Source of the DNA: Azadirachta indica
Lineage: Eukaryota; Streptophyta; Magnoliopsida; Sapindales; Meliaceae
DNA length: 64,000 nucleotides
NCBI GenBank assembly: GCA_022749755.1
Contig: CM040446.1
Location: forward strand, 6,750,966 to 6,814,965
Direction of reading: 5' to 3'
A program made the translations under genes and the position numbers. Positions 22,304 through 33,685 of the stretch are shown piece after piece (within the stretch, counting starts at the first letter, position 1; every line of letters starts with the position of its first letter). The notes beneath the pieces were generated by a model that was not told the origin of the DNA, made no database searches, and was given only the letters and a program-made list of their open reading frames with translations.

Positions 22304-23728
22304 CTGACATAAAAGGAATTAGTCCTTTGATTTGCACACATAAGATATATTTGGAAGATAATGCCAAATCATCTAGACAAATGCAACGTAGGCTGAATCC
22401 TAATATGAAAGAGGTAGTGAGAAATGAAATTCTCAAACTTTTAGATGTAGGGATCATTTACCCTATTTCTGATAGCACATGGGTAAGTCCTACACAAGTT
22501 GTACTTAAGAAATCTGGAGTTACTGTAGTCAAAAATGAAAATAATGAATTAATTTCAACTAGAACAATTACTAGCTGGAGAATGTGCATTGACTATAGGA
22601 AACTCAATTCAATGACTAGGAAAGATCATTTCGCGTTACCATTCATGGATCAAATGTTAGAAAGGGTAGCTGGAAATGCATTTTATTGTTTCCTAGATGG
22701 GTATTCTGGGTATAACCAAATTGAAATTGCACCTGAAGACCAAGAAAAGACCACTTTCACTTGTCCATTTGGAACTTTTGCATATAGAAGGATGCCATTT
22801 GGATTGTGTAATGCACCAGCTACATTTCAAAAATGCATGCTTAGTATTTTTAGTGATATGATTGAACGATTTCTTGAAATTTTCATGGATGATTTTTCTG
22901 TGTTTGGTGATTCATTTGATGATTGTTTATCTAACTTGGAAAAAGTTTTGATTAGGTGTGAAGAAAAGAATCTTATGCTTAATTGGGAAAAATGTCATTT
23001 CATGGTCACAAATGGTATTGTGCTTGGTCACATTGTCTCATCAAAAGGAATTGAAGTAGATAAATCTAAAATTGAATTAATTGCCAATTTACCTATTCCT
23101 AAGTCTGTTAAAGATGTTAGATCATTTTTAGGACATGTTGGTTTTTATAGAAGATTTATCAAAGACTTTAGTGTTATATCAAGACCATTGTGCAATCTCT
23201 TATTAAAAGATGCTCTCTTTGAGTGGACTGAGTCATGTCAAGAAGCTTTTGTCAAACTTAAAACCATACTAATCTGCTCCTATCATGCAGCCTCCAAATT
23301 GGACTTTACCTTTTGAAATCATGTGCGATGCTAGCGATTATGCTGTTGGAGCTGTTTTAGGACAACGAAAGGACAAGAAACCCTATATGATTTACTATGA
23401 TAGTAAAACCTTAAATAGTGCTCAAATGAACTATTCTACCACTGAAAAGGAATTACTTGCAGTAGTATTTGCATTGGATAAATTTTGATCTTATCTTGTT
23501 GGCTCACCCATTGTGATTTTTAGTGATCATGCAGCATTAAAATATCTTCTTTCAAAAAAGGATTCTAAACCTAGATTGATTAGGTGGATTCTACTACTTC
23601 AAGAATTTGATCTCACAATTCAAGACAAAAAGGGAGTACAAAATGTGGTTGCTGATCTCTTGTCAAGACTTATGTTTGAAGAATTGACTAAGACAACACC
23701 GATTAATGACAATTTCCCTGATGAGTAA
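22294..23728 (+). pseudogene. Reverse transcriptase-RNase H, frameshifted
   Basis: The RT frame runs 22294-23316 with the F-M-D-D catalytic box (variant of Y-x-D-D) at 22882-22893 and the usual upstream F-L-D-G-Y-S-G-Y region. Near 23275 the frame shifts. RNase H continues from 23285 (C-D-A-S-D-Y-A-V-G-A, then T-E-K-E-L-L) and stops at 23486-23488 where an arginine codon (CGA) appears to have become TGA. It resumes from 23489 (F-S-D-H-A-A-L-K) to 23728. In the family this enzyme copies the RNA into DNA. With these lesions the copy cannot make an active polyprotein. Confidence 0.88.
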
Positions 23729-25048
23729 CTTTTCAATGTTTCTATTTTACCTTGGTTTGCTGATATTGTCAATTTTCTTGTTATAGGTCAAATGCCAAAT
23801 CATTGGAATGCTCAAGATAAAAAGAAATTTTTAAGGGAGGTACGCAATTTCTTTTGGGATGATCCATATCTTTTCAAATATTGCCCTGACCAAATTATAA
23901 GGAGATGTGTACCTAACAATGAAATTCAAAATATCATTTCCTTTTGTCATTCTGAAGCATGTGGTGGTCATTTTTCTTCAAAGAAAACTGCTGCGAAAAT
24001 ATTGCAATGTGGATTTTATTGGCCCACCTTATTTAAAGACACAAATATATTTTGTAAAACATGTGACCGTTGTCAAAAATTAGGTGGAATAACTCGTAGA
24101 AACATGATGCCATTAAATCCTATTTTGGTCATTGAAATATTTGATTGTTAGGGTATTGATTTTATAGGTCCTTTTCCATTTTCTTTTGGGTATCAATACA
24201 TTTTAGTTGGAGTTGACTATGTTTCAAAATGGGTAGAGGTAATTTCTTGCAAAAATAATGATTATAAAATTGTTTTGAAATTTTTGAAAGAAAACATTTT
24301 TTCAAGATTTGGAGTGCCTCGAACAATAATAAGTGATGGAGGTTTACATTTTTGTAATAAGCCTTTTGAGAATTTAATGAAAAAATATAGAATTACACAT
24401 AAAGTGTCAACCCCTTATCACCCACAAACAAGTGGACAAGTTGAACTTGCCAATAGAGAAATAAAACATATTTTGAAAAAAACGGTAAAACCGAATCGTA
24501 AGGATTGGTCTTTAAGACTAACCGATGCACTTTGGGCTTATCGAATTGCTTTTAAATCATCACTTAGCATGTCTCCTTATAGACTTGTTTTTGGAAAGGC
24601 TTGTCACCTACCGGTGGAATTAGAACATAAAGCTTTTTGGGCCATTAAAATGCTTAATTTTGACTTAGATAAAGCAGGATCATTGAGAAAACTCCAAATA
24701 GATGAACTCGAAGAAATTAGAAATGAACCTTACGAGAATTCTAGAATTTACAAAAAGAAAATGAAGGTGTTTCATGATAAACATATCATTAGAAAATCAT
24801 TTGAAGCTTCACAAAAAGCTCTTTTGTATGATTCAAGATTGCATCTATTTCCTGGCAAACTTCGCTCAAAATGGACAGGTCCTTTCATTGTTAAGAAGGT
24901 TTACCCACATGGCGCTGTTGAGATTGAGAACCCCAAAAATGGCAATGTTTTTAAAGTTAATGGACACCGTTTAAAGCCATTCTTTGAGAATTTTCCAAGT
25001 GAGTTAGAGTCTATCACTTTGAATGAACCTGTTTACAATACTGGATGA
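23729..25048 (+). pseudogene. Integrase, interrupted by stop codons
   Basis: A TAA at 23726-23728 separates it from RNase H. The zinc-binding H-H-C-C region (C-G-G-H-F ... C-K-T-C-D-R-C) is at about 23940-24080. A TAG at 24149-24151 replaces the expected W before G-I-D-F-I-G. The D-D-E triad is otherwise present: D at 24158-24160, D in S-D-G-G near 24335, E in V-E-L-A-N-R-E near 24440. The C-terminus (R-L-K-P-F-F) ends at 25048 with no chromodomain. An open frame from 24275 to 25048 remains. Confidence 0.88.
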
Positions 25049-25252
25049 TTTTTTTTTTTTTTTGTATACACATTACTTGTTTTCTTGTGTTATTAATTTT
25101 TTTTTTCTTTCCATTGTTTGTTTTCAATTACTTTCCCGGTCAAGTGGCGGATAACGGTACTCCGTGACTCTTCAAGTCGGTTCTTTCAGTTGCCCAAAAT
25201 TACTGATACTCTTTTTTTTCTCTCACTTCCTTTTCTATTCTTTTCTTTCATT

Positions 25253-25387
25253 ATGGATGTCATTCTTTCTAGATTGCAAACATATTTTCCTTCTTTTCCT
25301 AAAGATGTTCTACGAAAAATGTACCAAGCTAGGTGTGCAAGATTAAGAATGCTTATGCTTAACGGCATTCTTGAAGATGTGCGTTGA
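25253..25387 (+). CDS. ORF-X, unrecognised 44-residue frame between integrase and LOG
   Basis: Starts MDVILSRLQTYF and contains K-M-Y-Q-A-R and L-N-G-I-L-E-D-V-R. It ends at TGA, but the next codons (I-I-E-A-K-I-R-L) stay open in the same frame, and in unit U (61765-61983) the frame runs on to 72 residues. It is present in the old relative in the same place. No domain recognised, no signal or membrane segment. It may be the remains of an env-position ORF. Confidence 0.4.
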   Translation: MDVILSRLQTYFPSFPKDVLRKMYQARCARLRMLMLNGILEDVR

Positions 25388-25568
25388 ATAATTGAAGCAA
25401 AGATACGTTTAGCAAGTGAGTTTTCTAATTCATTTGTTTCATACATGCCTAAACATGCCTGACTTAGGTAAGAGCTCTTTTGCAAAGAAATGAAGAGCGA
25501 AAATATTACAAGTATGTTATAAATGTGCACGATCAACTTGTAACAAGGGATGTCGTTCCCTAGGGATA

Positions 25569-25879
25569 ATGTCTACTAACAAAGAAGACAAAATTAAATT
25601 CATCAAGGATGGACTGAGTAAGGAGTCTTTAGATAATATCTTATTGACTCTTGAGACGCATCCTAGTGGATATGTGCAACGTGAAATTCTCAATTTGTAT
25701 ACATATTTCAAAAAGAACGTGATCGTTATAGTCTTGGGAATCTGACTTTAAAAGACCCTATTTGCCAATTTGTAAGAAAATTGGATGGGAAGCCAATCCT
25801 CGACCCATATAGGGCGTTTAAGCCGTTGCTGGACATAAAATCAGAGGAAGATGTGAGCCACAATCACAACTATCTATAA
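25569..25879 (+). pseudogene. ORF-Y, unrecognised frame, frameshifted in copy B
   Basis: Starts MSTNKEDKIKFIKDG. A one-base deletion near 25700 (tatacatatttc here, tacacgcaatttc elsewhere) ends the frame at 25745. The old-element copies in units S, T and U stay open for about 103 residues to the matching end. The consensus is charged with no membrane segment; no domain recognised. It lies about 180 bp after ORF-X and 230 bp before LOG. Confidence 0.5.
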
Positions 25880-26032
25880 ATATCTACTTTTAGCTGTCAT
25901 TGTTGAAATTTTTATGTTTTAGATTCCTATATTAGCTGTTATCTTTGACATTTTTACATTTTTAAATTTTAACTTTTATGACAACAGCTGGCTTACCTCT
26001 ATTGGTTTCATTAATGCATTCTCTTTAAGTTG

Positions 26033-26039
26033 TATAAAT
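26033..26039 (+). promoter_or_regulatory. Candidate TATA box for the retroelement LOG gene
   Basis: TATAAAT, in the context ttgtataaat, lies about 70 bp upstream of the LOG start. The same word (tataaata) is kept in the old copies in units R, S, T and U. It suggests LOG may have its own core promoter instead of relying on LTR transcription. Confidence 0.4.
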
Positions 26040-26107
26040 GCAGGACCTCACTTCTTTATTTTCATAAGAAATTTGAATCACTGACGAGGGTAAAAGACTG
26101 CAAAAAA

Positions 26108-26758
26108 ATGAAAGGAGCTTCTGCTCATCAAATTAAAACTATTTGTGTTTTTTGTGGGTCAAGTTCTGGGAAAGGTGAAGAGTTTGTAAAAGCAGTAGAT
26201 AACCTGGGTCGAGTTTTAGCTGAGCGAAAATTTAACCTAGTGTATGGAGGAGGTAGCCTTGGGTTAATGGGGTGTGTGTCAACTGCCGCACATATAGGAG
26301 GAAGTGAAGTCATAGGTATCATACCAAAGGCTTTATCTGCAGGTAACATAACTAGCAAAACAATTGGAGAAGAACTAATGGTCTCAACAATGCATGAAAG
26401 AATTGCTAAAATGCTTGATTTTGCAGATGCTTTTATTGCCTTACCAGGTGGTTTTGGGACCTTAGAAGAAATTTTTCAAATTGCATCTTGGGCACAACTC
26501 ACCGTTCGTCAAAAACCCATAGGATTGTTAAATGTTAATGGTTTCTTTAACAAGTTGTTGTCTTTTCTTGATCATGCTGTAGAACAAAATTTTATTTCAC
26601 AGATGGCTCGCAAACTCCTCATTTCTGCTCCGACTGCTAATGACTTGATCAATCAGTTGCAGAACTTTGTCTATGAGCTAGATCCCACAATGGCACGATT
26701 AGAATGGTTAAGTGAAAGCAGTAAAAAGCGAAAGCTGGATTTGTCGCTTCATTTGTAA
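26108..26758 (+). CDS. LOG-like: LOG-type cytokinin riboside 5'-monophosphate phosphoribohydrolase, intact, inside the retroelement
   Basis: Encodes 216 residues with no stop or frameshift, the normal size of plant LOG proteins. ATG 26108 is chosen because the alignable region (K-T-I-C-V-F-C-G-S-S-S-G) begins nine residues later; an upstream extension to 26030 has no ATG. Family motifs: nucleotide loop [10 protein letters not shown] at 46-55, I-I-P-K-A-L at 71-76, M-H-E-R-I-A-K-M at 95-102 with the conserved arginine R98, and P-G-G-F-G-T-L-E-E at 113-121 with the catalytic glutamate. LOG enzymes release active cytokinin bases from their nucleotides in the cytosol and nucleus. No introns are seen, whereas plant LOG genes usually have several, so it probably arose from a processed transcript. 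A basic tail (S-S-K-K-R-K) at 204-209 could act as a nuclear signal. Neighbours are ORF-Y upstream and the polypurine tract downstream. Confidence 0.93.
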   Translation: MKGASAHQIKTICVFCGSSSGKGEEFVKAVDNLGRVLAERKFNLVYGGGSLGLMGCVSTAAHIGGSEVIGIIPKALSAGNITSKTIGEELMVSTMHERIAKMLDFADAFIALPGGFGTLEEIFQIASWAQLTVRQKPIGLLNVNGFFNKLLSFLDHAVEQNFISQMARKLLISAPTANDLINQLQNFVYELDPTMARLEWLSESSKKRKLDLSLHL

Positions 26759-27890
26759 ACTTTTCTTATCTCTTTTTTTTCTACTAATTGCATTTTATTA
26801 TTTTTTTTTCTTTAGTTATTTTTGCTTAAGTTTGTTTCAGGTTTTACTTGTGTTTCAATAACTACTATTTCAGGTAATATTCTCTATATTGTACCTCTTT
26901 ACATTTAAACATTGGGGACAATGTTGCAATCTGGTTGGGGGGAGTGTAATTGACATAAGTAACCGTTTTTTTTTATACAACTAAAAAAGAAAAAAAATTA
27001 GATTCATAATTTGTAAGGATGTAGAGTAAGGAGTAATCTTACTCCTGAGACACATTTTAGTAGATACGCATTATCATTTGTTTTGATTTTTGAATTTCAT
27101 AACAAAGAATTTATCATTCACTTTCTTTTGGATTGATCAAATATACGAACTCTCACATCATCATCACATAATAAATTATGCTCAAATACTCAATCATTAA
27201 AATATTTATAAACCATCTTTCACACACACACTTTGATACATGACTGTGGATGACATATTGAAATTTTACAATATTTGAGCTTTTTAATTTTGTCAAAGGT
27301 AGCAACTAAGGGTTCAAAAAAAAAAATCTCCAAAAAAAAAAAATAATAAATAAATATTCTAATCAAAACTTTTACTTAGTAACCGGACTTCTTGCCTAAT
27401 CAGCAGTGAATATTCGCGTAAAACGATAAAGTTTTGATATGAATAATTTCATAACCTTAACTCAAGTAATTAAGCCTGTAGGGGTGTTTTAATACCTAAT
27501 ACCCTAAGGCCAACTGGTCTGAGAGTTATTGGCCCAAAGCTCGCTACATGGGTTAGGTTATGTTATTAAAAGAAAAAAGAAAAAAAAAGGAGATAGAAAT
27601 AATCTTTGCCCAAAGAAGTTTACCTTGACAAAATTTAGAACCAATGTTGTTTGATTCTAATTAAGTCCCATAACATGTATTAGTTATAAAAGCACAAAAA
27701 GAAGGTTTATGAATAATTCCACTGACGAGTATTTGGCACATATATAGTAAATTTTTAAGTGAGAGTTTGTTTATTTTGAGAAGATGAAAAGGAAAAGAAT
27801 GATTTTTACTTTGAATGTAAATTCTATAAATCAACTCTAAATGATATTGCTTATATTACTAGGGACTAGTAATAAGCTGGTTGGGGAGTG
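26759..27890 (+). other. 3' UTR of young element B with two polypurine tracts
   Basis: No gene. An internal purine tract ggttggggggagtg lies near 26934-26947 and the tract ctggttggggagtg at 27877-27890 abuts the 3' LTR. A-rich runs lie near 27315-27350 and 27565-27590. Confidence 0.75.
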
Positions 27891-29293
27891 TGATGAATGT
27901 TTAAAAGTGTAGGTTTATCAAAAAAAATATTATGATTTACACTTAATAATGTCCTTCTATTCCCCAATAATGAAGCATATTCCTTTATATTGAATTGTAA
28001 AACATGAATTGGACTAAATAATTGGTTTTGCGCAGGTTTCGTATAATGAGCGTATCTTTCAATCCAAATTATCAATTGATACGATTCTTAGGCTAGACAA
28101 ACATAAACTCATCATTTCACAACTTTGTAAGCCAAAGGTTGGACCAGTTCGAGCAATTAATGGGACGAAATTGGGTTTCAACAGAACTCAAGTACATCTT
28201 TGAACCAGCCCAACATGCTTCCGTATTTGGGCCGTATCTCCCTAAATATGTCACGAAAAATTATATGGTTGGGTGATCTAGAAATCTGAGAAAGGGATCT
28301 AAATTGTTTATTTTTTGTACTTTCTCAAATTTCAACTGGTCGGTTACCAAAAAGAGCTATCATTTTAGAAGGGCGGTGGAGAAATGCGACTTGAACATAT
28401 CTGCCTATTTTCAACACAACTCATGGTCTAAAATAGAAATAAGAGCGAGATATAGACCATTAGAAAAATGAGTCATCCACCTACAACTTTGAAGAAGGAT
28501 GCTTTATGAAATTCGGTGGTTTTCATGGTCAAAAAAATGTTGGAAGTTGGTAAAGCGTGATTAATTAGAAATTGACCAAATTATGTTCACACATGTGGAA
28601 TGTCTTTTGTTTTATCTATATAAAGGAAGACGTGGAAGTGGAGGGAGATCAGTTTTGTTTTCCATTTCTATTTTATTGTTGTAATTTGAACTTCAATTAA
28701 ATGATGTATTTCTAATTTCATAATTAGGGCTAAGGGTAAACTTTTGATGATTTTATAGTTTTGTTCTTTGATCTTTTGTTTTGCTCTTCATTGTTAATCT
28801 TTTTATTGATTGAGTACTATATTTTGCAAGTGATTTTGAATTGTTAGAAACCTTGATTCATTGTTAACAAATGGTACATTGAATGCTTGGATATTTTCTA
28901 CATATCAAGAGCAAGACAACTTATAGTGTTTCACCATCAACTAAAAGGTAAGTCTTTTGATTTCTTTGTGCTCAAATGTTTTGTTTTCATCATCCAATTA
29001 AGAATCACTTCTTTTGATTCTTAATTGTATTTTTCTTTAAAAAAAAAAGGATCAAGAATAAGTTCTATACAAATCATTAAAATAGATCCCTAATGCCCTA
29101 ATATATAAGAATATAGAATTTAAATTTGACAATAAGCAAATTCACTCCATTGGAATATTCAGATTTGTAATATTTAGACCTTTGAACTTGTAGACTTAAT
29201 ATAACATATTCCCTGTGGACCGACACTCGGACTTCCGAACTTTATTACTTGAGACAACCTATACTTGGGAGTTACAACCTTTAAGTTGTAGCA
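27891..29293 (+). repeat. 3' LTR of young element B
   Basis: Begins TGATGAATG and ends GTAGCA, followed by taact (right target duplication, one mismatch to tgact on the left). Confidence 0.92.
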
Positions 29294-29465
29294 TAACTAA
29301 TAAGTATTTGGTATATGTATAATAAATCTTTAAGTGAGAGTTTGTTTATTTTGAAAAAATCAAAAGAAGAGGAATGATTATTATTTTGGATGTAAATTTT
29401 ACAAATCAATTATAAATGATATTGCTTATATTACTAGGGACTAATAATAAGCTGATTGGGGAGTG

Positions 29466-30149
29466 TGATGAATGTTTAAAAATATAGACATATCAAAAGA
29501 AATATTATGATTTAGATTTAATAATGTTCTTCTGTTCCCCAAAAATAAATCATATTCTTTTATATTGAATTCTAAAACATGAATTGAACTAAATAGTTAG
29601 TTTTACGCAGGTTTCGTATAATGAACGTATCATTCAATCCAAAATATCAATTGATATGATTTCTGGGCTAGACAAACATAGACTCATTACTTCACAACTT
29701 TGTAGGTCAATGCTTGGATTAGTTCGAGTAATTAATGAGACAAAATTAGGCTTCAATAGAACTCAAATGCATCTTAAGATTAGCCCAACATGGTATTGTA
29801 TTTAGGCTGTATCTCCCAAATACATACCCAAAAATTATATAGATGGGTTCTCCAAAACCCTAACAAAGAGGTCTAAATGTTTTATGTTTTACACTTTCTC
29901 AAATTTCAACTGGTTGGCTACCAAAAAGAGCCATCATTCTAAAATAGCAGTAGAAAAATCTAACTTAAACATATCTATCTATTTTCTACACAACTTATGT
30001 TCTACAAAATCAACAAGAGTGAGATATGAACCACTAGAAAGCTGAGTCATCCACCTACAATTTTGAAGAAGGTGATTTCACAAATTTTGATGGTTTTGAT
30101 ATTCAAAAATATGTTGCAAGTTGGTAGAGTATAATTAATTAAAAATTTA
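29466..30149 (+). repeat. Truncated LTR of the old retroelement, unit R
   Basis: Continuation of the old element after the nested insertion; nearly identical to 3247-3930. Confidence 0.8.
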
Positions 30150-30253
30150 GGTACAAATAATAAATTGCAATCTCTATTCCTTTTTTCTGTTAATGAAAAA
30201 AAATTTATAAAAGTTAACTTTACTCTTTTAGTGCCACTATATTAATATGAGAG

Positions 30254-30876
30254 TAGGGATGACAATGGGCCGGGGTAGGGGTGGGGAGGCATGCCCCATT
30301 CCCCGCCTCGTTTTCTATTTTAACTTCCACTCCCCGCTTCATTCCCCACTAAATTTAATGGGATGGGATGGAGAATCCCCCGCACGGGGAATGAGTTCCC
30401 ATCCCCATATCAATTTCTTTTTTATAAATTAATTTTAATAATATAAGAATTTAATTAATTTAAATAAAAATATTATTGATATATTATTGGAAACACAATA
30501 TAAAATCTTTTTAATTTTTAATTTTTTACTTTTTATTTATATATTCTATTTTTTTATAACATTCATTCATGACTTTATAATTTTTTATTACTAATTATAT
30601 TTAATTATAATATATAATTTAAAAAATTATAATATTAAATTATATTTACATATATAAAATTTAATTTATAAATTATAATATATTTATAATATGTTTTATT
30701 GGGGAATAGGGTGGGGGTGGGGTGAGGAGAGGTAAAACAATTCCCGTCCCATTAATAAACTGAGGATTAATTTCTCCCGTTCCCCGTCCCATTTCCCGTA
30801 AATTTATCTGAATTCTCCGCCGTTGACGGTCGATCCCTATGGGTTTGGGGCCCCGTGGGGAATTTTGCCATCCTTA
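30254..30876. mobile_element. Non-autonomous hAT-like element, unit R
   Basis: Same element and same TATGAGAG duplications (30246-30253, 30877-30884) as in unit P. Confidence 0.75.
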
Positions 30877-33685
30877 TATGAGAGCGAACGTACACTTATA
30901 AACAAATAATGGAAACAAATATGAAAATAACTCAACTTATTTTAACATTATAACAAATTTAAAATCATAATATCTATAATTTAATGCATAAAGTATAGTA
31001 TTCTTGACAAATAATAAATTATAAATTTTTGAGACTGTATTTTTGATAGTTAAAAATTATTAGTCATATAAGATTATTTTAACAAGTCATTAGGTTCAGA
31101 TATTAAACTTTTACATGATTTAAGTATAAAATATAAATAGTTAAAGCTGAAAAGGACAAATAGTGAATAGATAAAGATATTTAATTATGAATAAAATATT
31201 GATAATAGATCTGAACCATAGAAATATTTAGATTTAGATCTGAAAAATATTTAATTCTAGACAAAATATTCATAATAGATTTGAACTTAAGAGATATTTA
31301 GATCTGGATTTGAAAGGTACTTAGATTTGAACCTAGAAGACATTTAATTTAGAGAAATATATTTTTTTTGTTCACGCCAAATGGTATTACATTTGTACGA
31401 GAAAGATATTTTGAGTAAATTTATTTTGCATTATATCCTAATGATATTTAATTTTCAACCCCAATGATATTTTGATTTGGATTCAATTAATATTTATCCA
31501 TGAAACCATATAATTCGTCATCTGTTTATTGGTTAAAACACTGTGTATTCATTTATCATTATTTTTTAGAAATTTATTTTTTATTTAAACTGAATAAATT
31601 TTTTTGAAATTTTATTTGTATTTACCTTTTCTTAATATTACATTAAAATTTAAATATATGCAATATATGTAATAGAAGTCTAAATATGACAATTTTTCTA
31701 TATTCCAAAACACCTAGTATAATTTTTCACAAATTGGGGATCAGCTCATGCTCTATTGTGATGGAAAATTCTACAATATTACAGGACATCTTATCATTAT
31801 GAGGGATTGAACACACTCTCTCAAATGGTTTATCAAAATCAAATATATTAACCATGTATACAATTAACATAAATAAAAAAAAATACTTAAATATTTTATC
31901 AATGTTAAATATATTACATTATGAATACAATTAATATAAATAAAAATAAATACTCAAATATTTTACCAAGATCAAATATTCACCATGTATACGATTAATA
32001 AAAATAAAAACAAAATATTCAGATATCTTATCAACATCAAATATATTAAACCATATATACAATCAATACAAATAAAATAAATACATACATTTTAGTACAC
32101 CATAAAGTTTTATTGTTGTAATAGATTCTCCTTAAATGGGAAATTGACTTTTTTTTTTTCCCCACAAATGATACCAATTGTTGATATCAGATTTCGTCAC
32201 CTGATATCAACCAATAAATTTATTTGTATATTGAGAAAAAAACCTATTTCTTCTGTTGTTTTTTTCCTTTATATACTCTCGTTGATTCGTTAAATTATTT
32301 AAAAAATTAGTTCAAGTGGGATTTTAAAGGGAGATAATTTAAGATTTAGTAGAATTCTAATTAGAAATAATTCAGTATTCTAGCTTACCTATAATTTAGA
32401 TAAAAAATGATTTATCTTAAAAGATTTTTTATTAGATTTGATCTAAATAAAAAATATTGATTAAAGTTTTATGAATTTGAACCTTTATCCTTTATCTTTT
32501 AGGCTTTTGTTCTTTAATATGGATTGAATAACTATCTTATTGGGTTAATATGCAGATGAAAAATTAACTTAATTTTAAATGTTGAAAAAATGGTCCAACA
32601 TCATATGCTCGTAATGAGTTTTTACAACAAAAATAATTTTTATTTAAATTTATTGTTAATTAAGCAATTTTATTCTCATTATTCTTTAGAATTTTTTGTT
32701 AAATTGAACATATTTAACATATATATATTTAGTTATTCATCTTATATATATATATGTATGGATGTATGCATTTCAAAATAATAGAAATATATGTGTGGTA
32801 CTATAATTGTTTAGGCCTAAAATCATAGACCGTGAGGTTAATTAAGGATTTAGGTCTTCATGTATGCTTTTTCTTTTAGAAAAATTATTTTTAAAATTTT
32901 TTTATTTACAAAAAATTGATTGCTTAAAAAAGGGAGAGAAAGGGAAAAGGATTCTATTTTTTTTTTATTTTCTAACTTTTAATTCTTTTAAATTTTTAAA
33001 AAGAAAAAATTGACTACTATAAAAATGGAAGAGAAAAGAAAAAGATTCAAATTTACTATTAGATATTTTAAATTATTTTTTCCTTAAAAGAAGAAATTGA
33101 TTATTATAAAGTGAGAGAGAAAAGAAAAATATTCAAATTTACTATTTTAGATTTTTTTAAATTATGTTTTCCTTAAAGAAGAAATTGATTATATAAAAAT
33201 GGGAGAGAAGGGAAAAAGATTTCAAATTTATCTTTTTAGATTTTTTTTTTTAATTTTTCTTAAAGGAAAAAGAAATTGATTACTATGAAAATGAATTAGA
33301 AGGCAAAAAAAAAAAAGAAATTGGAGGAAGGAGAGACTTTTTTTAACCATAAAAAAAAAGGAGAAAAATATTTTATCAACATGAATCTTTGTTTCACTCG
33401 AGTTATTTATTTTTAAGTTCCATTATTTAGATACTTTGTGCTTGATAGGTTGTATTTAAGTTACTTTCCTATGCACATAAAATTTATTTGTTAAGTATTA
33501 GTTTAACATTCGTGCATATAATCATTCATGTAACATAGAAATTTTGGCTTCAACAATAAATAAAAACACTAAATTAAAGATATTAAGCATTCAAATGAAT
33601 TTAACAAAACACAAAGAATCGTTTATTTGAAGGAGTAAACCATGATAAAGGCCATATACTTTTCCCTTAATTTTGCAAGCAGCAC
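30877..33685. other. AT-rich spacer, unit R
   Basis: Near-identical to 4661-7473 of unit P, including the minisatellite (about 31826-32090), the hairpin (32180-32211) and the 80-90 bp repeats (about 32930-33310). A 63-codon frame at 32590 exists only because of a small indel. No gene. Confidence 0.6.

Larger units (their letters stand above)
17845..29293 (+). mobile_element. Young LOG-carrying Ty3/gypsy LTR retrotransposon, copy B (complete)
   Basis: An 11.4 kb element with two 1.4 kb LTRs, a tRNA-Asp-type primer site, gag-protease, RT-RNase H, integrase, ORF-X, ORF-Y, an intact LOG gene and a polypurine tract. The target duplication is tgact/taact (17840-17844, 29294-29298). Units S and T carry the unoccupied site (tgact at 41804 and 53813). 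Primer site, gag type and integrase end fit the Athila/Tat side of plant gypsy elements; no chromodomain is seen. Pol carries at least two frameshifts and several stops, so this copy could move only with help from an intact relative. It is nested in the 3' UTR of an older member of the same family. Confidence 0.92.

Noticed and set aside
25468..25563. A 96-bp candidate intron in the young element (cttag/gtaagag ... ccctag/gg) between ORF-X and ORF-Y
   Set aside because: The splice words look good, but joining them does not fuse X and Y in frame (stops follow at once), and the donor is changed in the old copies.
26128..26358. Antisense frames opposite the LOG copies
   Set aside because: Mirror frames of the coding strand with no motif of their own.
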